Source: Channa striata (taxonomy: Eukaryota; Chordata; Actinopteri; Anabantiformes; Channidae). From it: a stretch of DNA of 64,000 nt. Under the pieces are notes generated by a model. It had not been told where the DNA came from. It ran no database searches and saw nothing but the letters and a program-made list of their open reading frames with translations. Positions 47,271 to 61,600 of this stretch are shown here, one piece after another. Position 1 is the stretch's first letter. Each line of letters begins with the position of its first letter. The stretch covers positions 1,975,388 through 2,039,387 of the forward strand of contig CM065187.1 in NCBI GenBank assembly GCA_033026295.1, in the 5' to 3' direction. The position numbers were made by a program, and so were the translations under genes.

Positions 47271-50200
47271 GGTGTTTCAAATCGACGAGTGACCCTGTCG
47301 TTTAGTGACCAACCTCCAAATCGAGTCGGTGATTGCCGAAATACGCTAAAAGCTTCAGTTTCCTCAGAAAAGTCAAAATACAAAATAAATTCTGATACTT
47401 GCGTAGATGTTTTTTTTCTTTTTAGTTTTTTCAAAGGGTTTAACTTTTTAAAAAAATTAATTCAAAGACAAGGAAATAGAAGATGTGCAGTAATATGCCA
47501 GTGAGGTACCGCAGCTTTTGTTTTCATCAGGAGCAAGTTATTCATAAGTCCTGTCATTCATGAACTTGACACACATCACTTTTCATTCACGTTGTGCATC
47601 TTGAGGTTTTGTATTGTCACCTGTGACTCTCATTTTATGTTTTAGAGGAACTCATGTGCATCTCTACAAAGGCATGTTCTGTCTGCTGTGAATAATTTAA
47701 TAAGCTACAATATAGATGAAATATGTTTCTGTATCAGTAAGGTGCTGTAATTTATCATTTTTTGGGGGTGGGCTGGATGCAAACCAGCACCACTGTTGGA
47801 TGACCCAGGAAGCCACACCATGACGTGGGATCTTCACTTGGATTTCAGATAAGATAAACAAAAGGGGCAGACTGAAACATAAACAATATAGTTATGTAGA
47901 AAACAATACATTTATAAAACATCAACATTTTTTCAAAACTATTTTCACCTTGGTATTCTGTGATATTAACAACAAACCTACATGTTCAAGAAAGGTAGTA
48001 ACAGATTAGTATTTATTTTACACACATCAGCTTTATGCAGCACATCACATTTGATTTATGTATCTAACTTATTGGTGTGTCTTTATTCGGAGAGCAACAA
48101 CCATCCACTGCTCAGTCTGGGAGAAGCAAAGCAGTTGTTTACAGCCATCTAGTGGCGACGTGTTGCTTCATTTGAAGAGTCTGACAGTGTGGTGTCAGGT
48201 GCCAGGCTCCATCCAGTGGCTAATATTTGTATATTGAACAAGTTGGGGCCCTGTCAGGATTTCTAAGAATTGTGCATAATTTATTGGATAAATGGTAAGA
48301 AAAATCGTGTGAAACTGCATTTGTATGTAGTATGTATTGTCCCAGTCGGCATGGTGCAAATTTGCTAGACACAATATGTTTAACCGTTGCTATGATGTGA
48401 ATATTTTGGGGGCTGTGGTTTGTTGAGGTGAGTTTCCACCAGAAGACTTGTGGTACCTTTTAACATTTAATAAGCCAAAAATTCAATCGAGAAAATTAGG
48501 AGTCACTGTCATCTAGCCCCACCCCAGTCTATAAAGTCAACTCATTATTTGTATGGACAATCTTAATTTGTAACTATCCACAGCATTTATTTAAATAAAA
48601 TAGATCCAGTACCATAATATACTGCATGGAAATGCCACAGTAAAAAGTATCTCAAAGGTGACAATAATTTACTAAAGTAGACAGAGAAAATGTAAAAATA
48701 AATCTTACAGAGAGAACTGATCACAGCATACACCCAACTCCAGTCCTTTAACATCACACACACGCTCACACACACACACTTGCTCACATACAGAGACTCC
48801 CCAACTGCATCCACTGCCCAATAGTCCGATTGTCCGGCCGCTGAGAGCAGTCTGTTAGTGTTTAGTTGCTGACTTTTACTTTTAACGGACATTGACAATA
48901 TTTCAATTGTATCAAGTATTGGTCTTTTGTTACAGTACTTTAGTTTGACATTAGAAATACTCCCAACTCCCCCAGCTTCATCAGTCACATCAGGTAAGAA
49001 ATATAATCGTTGATTTTCTTCTTACAGTTCTATCATATTGTGATTCTCTTGCTTGTGTTTAATATTTGAAATATTTAAAAAATCTTGGCAGTTTGTCATG
49101 TTTATTCTGACGGACTCATACCATCATATGTAAGGACACATTTTCCTTTACATTTAGTGTTTTGGTCATCACATTAATTTGAGTTTAAGCGGAGCATCAT
49201 GAGACCTCGGAGGACACTGTTGACTTATATGTCAGGGTGGATTGTGAAGCTGAGCCAAACAGGAAAACAACTGTGTTGTGTGGTGTTGTTTGCACGCCAT
49301 CCCTAAAATTTGACTTATGTTTACATATGGAATATTCATCGTGCCTTTTATTACATAAAAAATATTAAAAATGCATATTAATCATTATGCATTGAATGTT
49401 CAGTTTTGGGTCAGATGGCGCTAACACTTAATCTGTTATTTAATTCAAGAAAGGCTCGTCCTAATTCAAAAAGTGCAGGTGTGTGTGCAGGTGCTGGAGA
49501 TTAGCAATGCGTCTGTGAGTGTGTGTTTGGGTAAAGAGACGAGCTGAACTGTTACACACGTGTGTCTGTCTTTTCACAGGGTGCTAATGCCGTAAAGGGC
49601 AGCTGACAATGCAGTTTAGAGTTGTACCGCTGCAAAGTCATTTGAAGGAAAACAGATGAGTCCAAATCACATTTCTTGGTGTGAGCATGTTACCTCCTGA
49701 AAACATTTTTCTGACATTCCCAGCTAATCTGAAACATTTTCAGGATAACCATATGCAAAGAATGCATCTCATTATACTGTGTTTGTGTGTGTGACTGTAT
49801 CCGTGGGTTACTCTGCATGACTGCGCTCATGTGACTGTCCTTCACAGTCACTGCTCAGGCGTCAGGGACTAGTAGGTGATTAGAAATGACATCTATTGAT
49901 CAGCCTAGAAAACTCGGCTAAATCGGCTTTGGGAAGTTGAACGCTAAGTCATGACTACACAGGAAGAGTCAGTGCTCAGGTTATCATGTGCAGATGACAT
50001 TTGCAGAATGTGTCTGGGTGTCACTGAAACAGAAATAATTTAGGGTTTTGATTTTTGCTCTGTGGCTGCAGTAAATTGAAGTCATGTCACTCACCTTAGA
50101 TTGCTCACATTCATTCCTGCAGTATTTGACTGCTTATCGATGGAAAAGCAGAACGTTTCTATCATGACTAATAAATAAGAGGGATGATGCTTTTAACAAT

Positions 50201-50339
50201 GTCTTTAATAAAGGTTGATAACTAATATTTTTGTTAATAGGTAATAATATCTGGTATACACTGTTAGGGTGAATACATTTTGGGTTGTAAGCTTGATAAA
50301 GTAATTTGCTCTGTGTTCTAATTGGTAGAAACATAGATA
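47271..50339. other. Gene-free stretch
   Basis: AT-rich DNA with short CA/GT runs. No exon-like, RNA or mobile-element structure that I can support. Confidence 0.55.
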
Positions 50340-50341
50340 TA

Positions 50342-51349
50342 CCGTAAATTCTGGACTATAGAGCGCACCTAAATTTAAGCCGCACCCGCTAAAATTTAAA
50401 AGAAATATATATTTTGTCACATATAAACCGCATCGGACTATAAGCCGCCAATATCCAGGCTGAGAAATAATATTTACATAGAAAGATGTTAAGATCTGTA
50501 TGTCTGTTGTATGCGCTCCTACTCATTGTTCACAGTAGGCATGAGGATGTTCTGTGCGCTGTTTTACCGGCATTACGGTAAAGAGTGCGTTTACGTGTAT
50601 GTGTGGCTGGTATAACACATGTCGAATGTACAGAGCCGACAAAAACGTCCTTGTTATAAATAAACGGCTTGTTCCATAGCCAAAGGAGAAGACGTCTCTT
50701 ATTCTTCACGAATTACACAGGAGTTGCTGCGCTCAACAAAAGATTTTGTACCATAAGTCTTTATTCATACACCTGAACCTGAATGGTGCCTGTAACACGG
50801 CAGTAAAAGTGCTGATCACACAAAACAGAAAAGTCATGGTTTTATTAATCTTCCTCCTGTGCACTAAAACCAAGTTGCTTTATTTTTCTTCCTCCTGCGA
50901 ACTGAAACCACTGAACACCAAACCACTGTCACTTTTTCTTCTTCCTGTTAAAGCGCGCAACTATTAAAGTCGCTTCATTCTCCCGTGCACTGAAACCACA
51001 AATCGCTATTCATCTTCCTCCTGAGCATTGAAACCACTGTCACACTCGATTTCCTTCACGGATAGCCAGATCGATGGCTTCAAATTAAAAGCTGCATCAT
51101 AGGAATTTCTTCGCGTGTTTTCCATTATGAGGGGGTGAGGGTGTAAAAATATTACCGTATTTTGCTGTTGTGCGTCTTGGGTTGCATGCGCTAAGAATAA
51201 AAACTGGCGCTTTTTTGTTTGCACTGACTTCCATCTACAGCGCCCATCTGAGGGCTGCAGAAAAATTCATAGAAAAGCCGCATCTCTGTAAAAGACGCAT
51301 GGTTCAAAACGTCGGAAAAAAGTAGTGGCTTATGGTCCGGAAAATACGG
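50342..51349. mobile_element. Non-autonomous DNA transposon with terminal inverted repeats (1.0 kb)
   Basis: The left end CCGTAAATTCTGGACTATA and the right end, which on the minus strand reads CCGTATTTTCCGGACCATAA, are inverted repeats. Both are flanked by TA (50340-50341, 51350-51351). Sub-terminal GCCGCACCC / CATCGGACTATAAGCCGCC motifs repeat inside the left part. The interior holds no transposase but has a degenerate tandem array of about 65-70 nt units built on CTTCCTCCTG(T/C)G(A/C)ACTGAAACCA (about 50845-51045). Superfamily not assigned; the TA flank would fit Tc/mariner-type elements. Confidence 0.75.
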
Positions 51350-52636
51350 TAAATGTGCAATCCCGTAATATCCTACAAAGCAGCAGTGAGTTCTAAACAG
51401 TTCAATCAGAACAAATTAAGGTTCCACTTGCTGGCTCTTCTTTCAGTGTTTAAAATGATGATTTGTGTAACTAGTCTATAAAGGGTAAATTAAAAAAAAT
51501 TGTGAAGCCCATAGAACGTCTAGACCCTGTTTATAACATAAAATATTTACCAAAATTTTCAATAAACTAAATTGTCTTGTTTCATCTTATTTCGCCTCCT
51601 CAGCAGTGACACCCATAGCTGGGGCTTTGTGTTTTCACGTTGTCCGTCAGTCAGTCCCTCCGTCCCGTTCCTCTGAATGAGATATAAACTGTTCGATTTG
51701 GGGGAAAAATTAAAAGGTCATAATAGTAGTGACATCATATCTGTCCATATATTATGAGATTGAGATTTAATAAGACCCGCAGTAGTTTAAGCAAAATTCT
51801 ATACTGAATTGTCTCTGAGTGTTGTTTAAATATAATAACACAATTTATAATAATACATACAGTCATTAGAAAGGTAAAGTGTGCGTCCACTGCAGGTTGG
51901 AGGAAATAATGGGCATTTGTGCGTTTCCTTTTGTTCAGAGCTGTCCTGAGACCAGCAGTAGGTTAGTAAGTGGAAAACCTCCCACTTATCGTGTCACCTC
52001 GGTGACGTGGTATCTGAGAGGCCGAGGTGGGATGTTGTCTGCGGTTTGGAGGAGTTTGAAGGGAAACTGACAAACGGTGTTGAAGTGTGAATTGACCGGC
52101 CTCTGAAACTCCAAGTCTTCAGGTGTGTCCACACGACTACTTGGACCAGCGATGTCTGCTAGTGTCACTCATCAGCTTAACCGTGCAGTGGACCGATGAG
52201 GAGTTTACTGTCCAGTAAGTCATAGCAGAAGACATCAGTACGTGGTAGTACTCAAGTGCTAGTTGTAGTATTCAGTCTGGGAAAAGTGGTATCAGGACGT
52301 CCCGAGTTCGTTTGTGTTTGGTTCTCATGCTTTGAGCTTCAGTCTGGTTCTGAAGTGCTGCTGGGCTTTTCCATTGAGTTTTCCTCTAGGTCATCCATCG
52401 ATTAGTTGAGGTTGCTGTGGCACATGCGTTGCCATGTGGGTTTTGCAGTTCTCATGGTTCAGTGTGAGTCACTCCAAGGCTGGGAGGATTCCCTGACCAA
52501 AGACGGGATTTATGTTCATCGTGTTAGTTTCTGTCCCACAGAGCTTTGCTGATGGATGCTTAAAGAGAGACAGAGGTTGAGGATTGTCATTATTTATGTC
52601 AGAAATTTCTCCTCATTTCTGCATGTCTGTTTCAGG

Positions 52637-55600
52637 ATGGATCATCATGAGTGGCAACGGGGCAGAAACAGAGGTCACAGGTGCTACGATGATGATGACG
52701 GTGAGAAACCAAAAAAACTGCAGCGTTACCATCAAGGCTGTGACAGGTTGTTTGTGGTTAGCCACAGCATTTTTGGTCCGGGAAAGTTGGAACATGCACC
52801 ACCACAGCTGAGCATTAAACGTGTTATATTTAATTTCTTGGTAATTGTGTCCCAGTGCAACAAGCTGTAAACAAAAAACAGACATAAAAAAAGTTTGTCT
52901 ATACATGCAGCAAACACAGATCAGTATTAGCTTCAGTTTCCACTAGCTGGACGCTACTGACTTCTGGGAAAAATGTCTGGCTCTTCAGCTGGCAGAGAGC
53001 AATCCACATTCACAAGCTGGTAACTGCCTTTGGTTCCTGTTAATTGTTAGACAGTGGATTAAATTGACCTCAACACTCTGAAGGCCAAATTGCATAATGC
53101 AGATGTGTCAATTCCTGTCTGGCTCCAAGTGGAGCCTCCCAAGTTTTTTTGAAGGCTTCAAGTCTAATTTTTATATAATTTTTTCATGGATTTATATGGA
53201 TTAATATCCATTTATTTAATGTATTCATTTATTAAAGTGTAATGTCCAGGAAAGCTTTTAAAAGCTGGTTCAAACTGGTTGCAGGTCTTCAACACGAGCT
53301 GTGTCAAAACTTTAACAGTTAGTATGATAGAAAACAATGGGTTGGATTAAGCTGACGGCGGGGGTCCTGCTCAGAAGTTAACTACACACTGCTCTTAGTG
53401 GGAACTATACAGGTTTGTGTGAATGTGTGCAGTCCTTGCTGCATTAATCCACCTCTTACATGCTGTTTCTCTGTCTTCCTCTCAGAGGCCGAGCCTCTCT
53501 ACATTGGTGTTCCGGTCTCGCACAGACGGAAAAGACGCAGACATCACTCCTGTGCCAGCGAAGCCGACCGTGACTCAAGACACACACACTATGATCACCA
53601 CACACACCGTGAGCACCCGCACCGCGGATATTGCCATGACAGAGAGGAGCACTATGATGACGACGAGGGGAGTACAGAGCATCATGACCATGCTGACCCC
53701 ACAGGTTAGAAATGATATATTGGATGTGCATCAAAGTGTCACGGTTTTCAGAAATCAAACTGACCGTTAAGGTATTCTAAAGTCAATATAATAAAGTCAA
53801 TAACAGTCAAATAATAAAGATACAGTAAAAAATTTTTACTAGAAATATTTCCAAAAAAGCACTGGCAGCAGTGCAGAGATACTGTAATTGCTCTTGGGGG
53901 TTTTTGAGTGAGGCTCACCCTCCTAGCCAGTAAGAGAACTTTATTTTTTAATTTCTGCTCAATTTCTTTTTATGTTGCATTTTCCTAACAATAACTACAT
54001 TAGGGTGCTGGGAGAGTGTCACAGATTGTAGAAGACGACATCAGAGCATCTAGGGTAAGATCTGAGTGAAGCAGAATAGATCAAATGTTGTGCTAGTGCC
54101 ACAGAGCAGTCTACAGTTCAAATAAAAAGGAAAAAAGGATAAAGCACAAAACAGGAAATTAAATGTGAAAAAAATGTTTAAGGCAAAAGTGAAATAGTCA
54201 AACATTTTCACACCTATTAAGAAAAAGCTACTTAAAGTACTGGATATTACAACACAGTTGATGACTCACACAGAAGCTGACTGTGATGTAGGTTATAGCA
54301 AAGAACTACAACTGAATCTCTTTCAAGAGCCACTTCTGTGACCTCGGCGTTAACTCCTGCAAATGAATAAATTCCCTTTGTTATACGGCAACTTGCACAA
54401 CACATTTTGTTTTACTGCTAAAGGCTTCACTATATTTTAAAGGAACTTTTGTGAATAACAGCACATATTTTCAAATTGTTAATCTTTGAGTGTGTACATA
54501 GTGTTACCCTAGCAGCATGTGTACGCAAAATCAATTCAGCTGCAATTTTGAGATGCACGTCACACAACTGATACACTCCTATGTAAATCCACACTGTGTC
54601 GGCTCACATGCCGGGCTTAAAGTTCCAGTTCCGTGCTTCAATTCAGCTGCAATTTTTCAACACGCGTCTATCATAATGACAAGTAGGAAAACTTTATTAA
54701 TAACTTGGTGTAACTTGATGTCGCATTAGTGCAGCACTCAGGGACCTCACAGGACCAGTGCTGGTAGGTAGATAAACGAAGGAGGCCGTTGGGTTATCTA
54801 CCTATAATAAGTGCATGTAGTGAAAGTAGAATATTATGGTGCTTGCATGTATGCAGTGAATCTTTTGCAGCATGATATTTGTTCCCAAAGGGGCCATAAA
54901 GTAAGCCTGTAAGCTGATTAGAGCTGAGGAACTCCAAGCTGTGCGAGCATGTTATTGGAGACTATTTTGACGGAGAGTTTTGAATTTGGCATGCTTAGTA
55001 TTTACGCCTGTTTTCATCAGGATTCAAACCAAAGTTGCTCTTGAAAACGCACCTTCTCAGGTGGACTGCTGGAGGCACTGACACAGGACTGAAGGCGTCA
55101 CCAGGGCAGCAGAAGTGATGTTAGTGTTTCTTGCATGTGCGTTTCCAAGGAATGTGTGAATACGCGCGTGTGTGTGTGTGGGAAGAGTGTACTACAGGGC
55201 CCTGTGGTGTGTGTCAACCCTCTTAAAGCCTTTGGCTCTTTGGAGATTTTAGTGGATTTCTGGCCCAGCTCAGAGACGACCTTTTCTGACTGAATTGGGC
55301 AGGTCTGAGCACTTAGGCAGACTATGGAAAAGTGAGGCAATGAAGCTCGGTGCAGAATAAAAGAGAAGAAAACATTAAGAGGACAAACTGGGACAAAAGA
55401 CATATGTGAGAAAGGACTGAGAGTGTGTCACGTCTCCCCACTGTTGGTGGAGAACGAGGAGTGGTGAGCTAAGGACTCTCGATCTCAACAAGCGCACAGG
55501 AACCTAGACAGAGTGTCTTCTCAGCTAAAGGAGACCCGAGGATCCCAGTTAGCTTCTGGTCTCACAGTGTCTGGCCAAAGAATCCAGTGAGCATGCTCAA

Positions 55601-58600
55601 CCCTGGGGCCTCAGTTCCTTCAGCGATGACCTCCCGCTGGATTCTACCAGGCTCTCAAATAGGTAAAAGTGGTGAGTCAGAGAAGATGGGCCTGTGTTTG
55701 GTGAAAGGGTCACTGGCTGCACCGATTAGATATGATTCTTACACTAATGCCTTTACTTTTGTTTTCATTTATTCCTGCGTCAAAGTAAGGATTATTGCAG
55801 TCTGTCATTAAAGAACAGAACCACCTCTTTTAGTAATCCCAACAGTAACGACACGATGTTTGAATCGTTTGTGCTGGTGCGTTTGAGTGTCACTCTCTGG
55901 TCCCTCATGGGCCAAAAGTCACCATTTTAAATAAGCGAAGTTCGCTAGAAAAAGTCACAGTTTTAAAGTAACATTCAGTGATGATTATTTGGCCAGTTGT
56001 CAATGCAACGGAAATGACCTGATTTATAGTTTAAATAATTTTTCTTCTTCTAAAACAATTTCTTGTTTAGTTTAGTTTTAATTTTGTTGGAGAGTGAGTT
56101 TGTTACTTTCCGTTTTTTAAAGAAATCTAGTTTCGATTTCAGTTTGTTTTGATTTTCATTTTCACGTCTACTTTCAAATCATTAAATTCCTGGTAGGTAG
56201 GGAAACACATCAGGTAAAGCGCTACAGGGACTAATGAGGTGTAAAGCTCTCAAGATCTAGAGTGATGATTGCTCAAAGTCCCAGTTTTATGTCTTCCAGA
56301 CATTTTTGATTTGTAGTCAGAAACTTTGATGTGTCATTATATTATCATTTAGTTGACTTTGAGTTGACCTATTAATTTCAGTCTTTATAGTGAATGCAGT
56401 TTTACATGTTAATGACACCATTTACATATTATCCTCACCTTAATTTTAACCCTGATTTTGTTTCCACCAATTAAAACCTTTCACTCTTTAGCTACTAAAG
56501 GCTCCACAATCAGGGATTCATGTGTATTTCCAAAAGGTTTTACCACATGCACAAGTCGGTAATTGCAGCTCCTGTAGTAGAAGCAGTTCACTTCAGACTC
56601 AGTGGATCCTGTCACTCAATAATTTGTTCAGTTTACGACACAAAGCATCACCTCATTTTTAGCTTTAGTAAATTTTCGGACTAATTATAAGCTTAGTGCC
56701 TTAGAAATTCATAACTAGTGTGTCTATCTACAGTCTGGGGCTAAGCAGGCAGTTAACAGTTGATGTGCTACGTATTTAATTCTTGAAATGACGTTGATAA
56801 TGGGGTCGTTTAGCCAAAAGATTAAAGTTAAGAAAACAAAATATGGTAAAACGCTTTGTAGAGCTGAGGGGAACTGGGCATTAGGTGGATGGTAGTTGTG
56901 AGATTGACCAAAAAAACACCACCTATAATAACCATTTATAAAATATAATTCAACAATAAGAGATGGCTGGAATGAGAGAGCGATGGAAACAGATTCCTGT
57001 TAAATGTGGGGGCGGCCGTGGAACATTATATCGTGCCATGATTACGCACCGTGTGCAGTTCACTTGTGTTACGTCATTGTTTCCTGTATGTTGAGGTGCT
57101 GATCGGGATTGTTGACGTTCCCTCACATGACACAAATATTGACTTGCGATTGACACCAGTGACACACACACTCTCATGCTGACGCACACACACACACCTC
57201 CAGGCTTGGATGTTAATGCAGATCGATCTGATTGATTACACGTTGCTGTCAGATTGTCATTACTGGACTTGTTAATGAAGGGTCATGGGCTCGTATAGAT
57301 GGGACTTTTTCTCACGTCTGTTTGACTAAAGCAGGGCTCCAGGGGCGTCTTAACCTGCCCAGTGGTCAAAGGCACATTCTGTAGCCAGAGTCAGGTGGAG
57401 AACGACGAATTCAAAGTGGAAAGTCAGCGGTTCAACAGAGCAGCGTCACACAGTTTCACTGACCAAGGGAAAACTAAGTGTCTCTTGTTCGGTCTTCACT
57501 TCGTAGTGTCCCCTGCTGCCGAGCGGCTGCGCCACATACTGGGAGAAGATGACAGCACCCAAACACCCACGATATTCACTGAGATGGACACGCTACAGCA
57601 TGAGGGGGGTGAACTGGAGTGGAAGGAGTCTGCAAGGTACTGTGCAGAACCTTCATCAGTTTAAGGCCCCTATGGAGGGAATTTAGGAGCGGAGGGTCGA
57701 CAGGTGGTTGACACTACATGAAACTAACATGATATCCCGCTGCTTGGCACTGCTGAACCCAGACAACCATTGTGTCTTTCTTTAAACAGGCACACAACAC
57801 ACTTCAGACACCAATGTGCCGGACCTTTTTATTCTTCCATGTCTTTAGGTGGGTGAAGTTTGAAGAGAAGGTGGAGGAAGGAGGAGAGAGATGGAGCAAG
57901 CCTCACGTTTCCACGCTGACGCTCCACAGCCTGTTCGAGCTCAGAACTTGTCTGCAGACAGGAAGCATTGTGCTCAACCTGGAGGGCTACTCACTGCCAC
58001 AGATCGTGGGTGAGTCCGACATCGGAACAAACAAGCCAACTTCAACCAACCGTAGCAGCCACAGTTTTCCAAAGCAACTTTCACATTTTAGACTGACCTT
58101 CTACTCTTCAGATAGCGGTTCATTTCCTTTTGTTTCCTATGTCATCTCATAATAATTCAGTCATGTATTTATAATCAGAGGCTTTGTCTTTGTGCATTAA
58201 TAGAGTTTTTTCTTTCACTACAAGCAGCTGTCAGTGAATAAACACACCAAACTCACTGCACAGGAGGAAAATAATGTCCAATGAAATTTTACTGTCTTGT
58301 TTTTTTAAGATAATGTGAAATTATGGATGACTGTACGATGGTTTCGCATAGTTTAGTTTTTCATTTCTCAATTGCTGTCAGTGGCTTATCTTTGTATTTG
58401 TGACCAAAATCATAGGACATGTTTGTATATTAACAGGGTCCTTGACAAAGATAATAGTGTGAATATGTTTGTGTCTGTCTAGATTTCAAAATGTCCCTGA
58501 ACTCACCAGCAAACAATCTGAAATAAGTTTCCTTATGGAACAAAACTGGCTGGCTACTAAAAAAGCTGAAAATCACTTTCAGAACCTGTGGTATTTCATA

Positions 58601-61600
58601 AAATAATATTTAAATGATATTCATATTAAGCGATATTTTATAGATCCTGTTGGGAAATTATTGTTGAACAGCTGCACTATGTTTTGTGAATGCAGAAGGA
58701 TTTTTATTGATCACATAAACTGAACTATGCTGTACACTTTGAGCGTAGACGAAATCGTGGATCGGCAAATAGCTGACGGTCTAATCCCACCGGACCTTAA
58801 GGAGAAGATCAGCTTCGTGTTGCTCAGGAAGCACCGTCACCAGACCAAGAAACCAATCCACCGCTCACTGGCAGACATTGGAAAGTCCTCCAACACTGCT
58901 CCCAGTAAGTGTGTGTGTGTGTGTGTGTGTGCGCTGATCTAATCTTCTGATTACATCCTAAAGCTTGCTTTTGTTTCCTGCTGCCTGTTCCACCTCTCCT
59001 CATGAAATCACCTCTTCTGTGATCTTTGCTTTTTCACATCTTCCGCTTCTGCTGCTGCTGCTGCCGCTCTGTCAGGCCGTAGTCCTCAGGTTAATCTGAG
59101 TCGTAGCACTAGTTCAGCTTCTGGGGTCCACCGTTCCACAGAAGACCTGCGTTCTCGGCAGTCAAGCAGCCTTGGCCGCCTGCGTGAGTCTAAACACATG
59201 TACATGCCACATGAGTTCCAGGCTGTTTTATAGAAGATGTGCTGAAAGTTTCATTCAGTTTCAACGTGACTATTATTTCCTACTTCTTTACTTCCCTACA
59301 TATCTGATGTTAATATTCCTTCTTAGGTTACTGAACAGTTTGTGAGTGTGCCTGATTTTTTGACACTTGGGATGTCTCTGTCTGTATGTACTCACCATAA
59401 ATGCGGTGTGGTAGACGTGATTTTGGTGCTATTGTGTCGACCTTTGTTGATTTCTTTTTGAAAATCAGTTTGGGTGAAAGTGATCGTGAAAGTTTTCTCG
59501 GCTTTTTTCCCCCTTAAATCTATGAAGAAAAAATGTAAACGCGTCATTAAAATATAATCCTCCAGTGGAGCAACTGGTCATGGTGAAACTGTAGTGTAAT
59601 ACACATAAAAAGAATTTTTCTTTGTTCCTTTGTTCCCACATCTGTGGCATATTGTGTGTTTTTTCAGTATAACAAATATGTGTGTGGTTCACTTACAGAT
59701 CACGCCCAGAGTCGAAGCATGAATGATATTTCAGACACACCAAGCACAGACCAGGTAATTTCCGTGTTTAATATTTTTTGTTTGTGTGTGTGAGGGAGTG
59801 GATTTATGTCCTCATGATTACTACTCATGGTGTAGCTTATGTACAGTATACTGTCCTTCTGTAGCGCCATTGCTAAGGCAGTTTATCACCGACCGCACGG
59901 TCAGCGGATCACCTCATGGTTCCGCCTGGCTACTTGTAGTGGTGTCCTTGGGTAAGACACTGGCTGCATTTACATTTACGTAACTAACCGGGCCAGTAGA
60001 AGGAATCAGCTTTCTCGGGTAACTGTTACATGTATACATGTGCAGGGTCAGTGGTTCGATCCCCAGTCCCTGCTTGCTGCATGTCGAAGTGTCCTTGGGC
60101 AAGGCACTGAACCCCTAGATGAGCAGCCATCTCCACGATGTATGTGTGAACCAAATAACTCTGTAAGGTGCTTTGGATAAAAGTCTCTGCCAAATGACAA
60201 AAGGCTGTTTTCCAACAGGAATCGATGTGGGGAAACCAGGTTTCCCTAATTTCCCTAATCCTAATTTGTGGGAGACATGAATTGTTGGCTTGGTCTTTCA
60301 AAAACCTCAAAAGTTCCTGTAATTTTAAAATGGTTTCAAAAGTTGCGTGTCCCCTCTATTCACGTTAATAGGGATCGTATTGTTAATTTGTAAAAGCATA
60401 TTCAGAAACCGACGTATTTTCCACACAATCCTTAAAATCCATTTGTACTTAGCTTTTTCACTCCTGATGCATGTAAACATTGATGCTGACTTACGCAGAC
60501 TAGGGAATTATGGGTAACCGTATGCTGCAGAGGCCCTGACGTGCACACCTCCAAAATCTCAACAACACGTTGTGCGGAGACGTGCGGAGCGTGCGGAGAC
60601 GTGCGTCAACCACGATGAGTGGATAACGTTGGGAGTCTGGATTGAAACGTAGATAGAACCAGGAAAAAGGAACGGGCTGCCCCCTGACGACGCTAGAGAT
60701 TGATCACCTGAATTTGCAGCTTCCCTTGGCTTCAGAGGGCTTATCGTGTGCTTTAGCGCAGTGTTTAGCTGTCCAGCCCACAACTTGTTTTCAGGTCTAA
60801 CAGGAAGTAGTTTTTTTTTTTAAGGAGAAAAACTCTGAAACAAAAAGCAGACAAACAACTGCATATCTGAAGAGTCAGATATTTGTGCCAGGAGTTGGTA
60901 GAGGCCAAACAAATTCATCAAAGACGCCTAAAAAGTGACTGCTGATGTCCAAATAAGCAAAACTAGTGTCACTGTTTTCAACAGGTTGCACCTTCACCCA
61001 TGTGGCAAATAAATGTTAGAGTAACGTTAAACTCCTGATAAATGCATTAAATGTTATCATTTTGTTTTCATTTTTGATAGTCAGTCATGAATCTGTTATC
61101 CAGAACAGTAAAGATTTAGGTCCAGGTTTTCAGGCACATTAGACGCTTGATTTACAAATTCACAAAGAGGGATTTAAAAATACAAACTGCAAAGGATGGA
61201 GTATCCCCAATTCAGGTAGTTTTTTTCTGTCCTCACTTACGGAGGATTGCTCCTGACGATGACGTTTATGTCTAAACTTTGTGGAATGCTCCTTTATTAT
61301 CTCTACATTCTATGCATTTAGCTGTGCATAGATGTATACAGTCAGTCTCTGTGTTATTGATTTGTAATCAGCTAATATCCTGGCGCCCGTGGGAAAATAT
61401 CAATAATTGACTGTTTCCGTTCTGCTCGTAGATAACAAAAGGAAAGGACACGTCCTCTTTCCATTTCGAAACCAGCTCGTGTTTTTTTCATGTTGCTGCG
61501 TTGGTGGAATGAAAAGTTGAGCCTTGTTTTATGAGAGAGCAAACAGCGTTGTGGGAACTAATCCCTCTAATCCGCACGCCCTGGTAGCTGAGGTGGGAAG

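Noticed and set aside
60040..60075. Possible tRNA gene (B-box-like GGTTCGATCCC)
   Set aside because: No cloverleaf or acceptor stem can be drawn around it, and the flanks are SINE body and tail.
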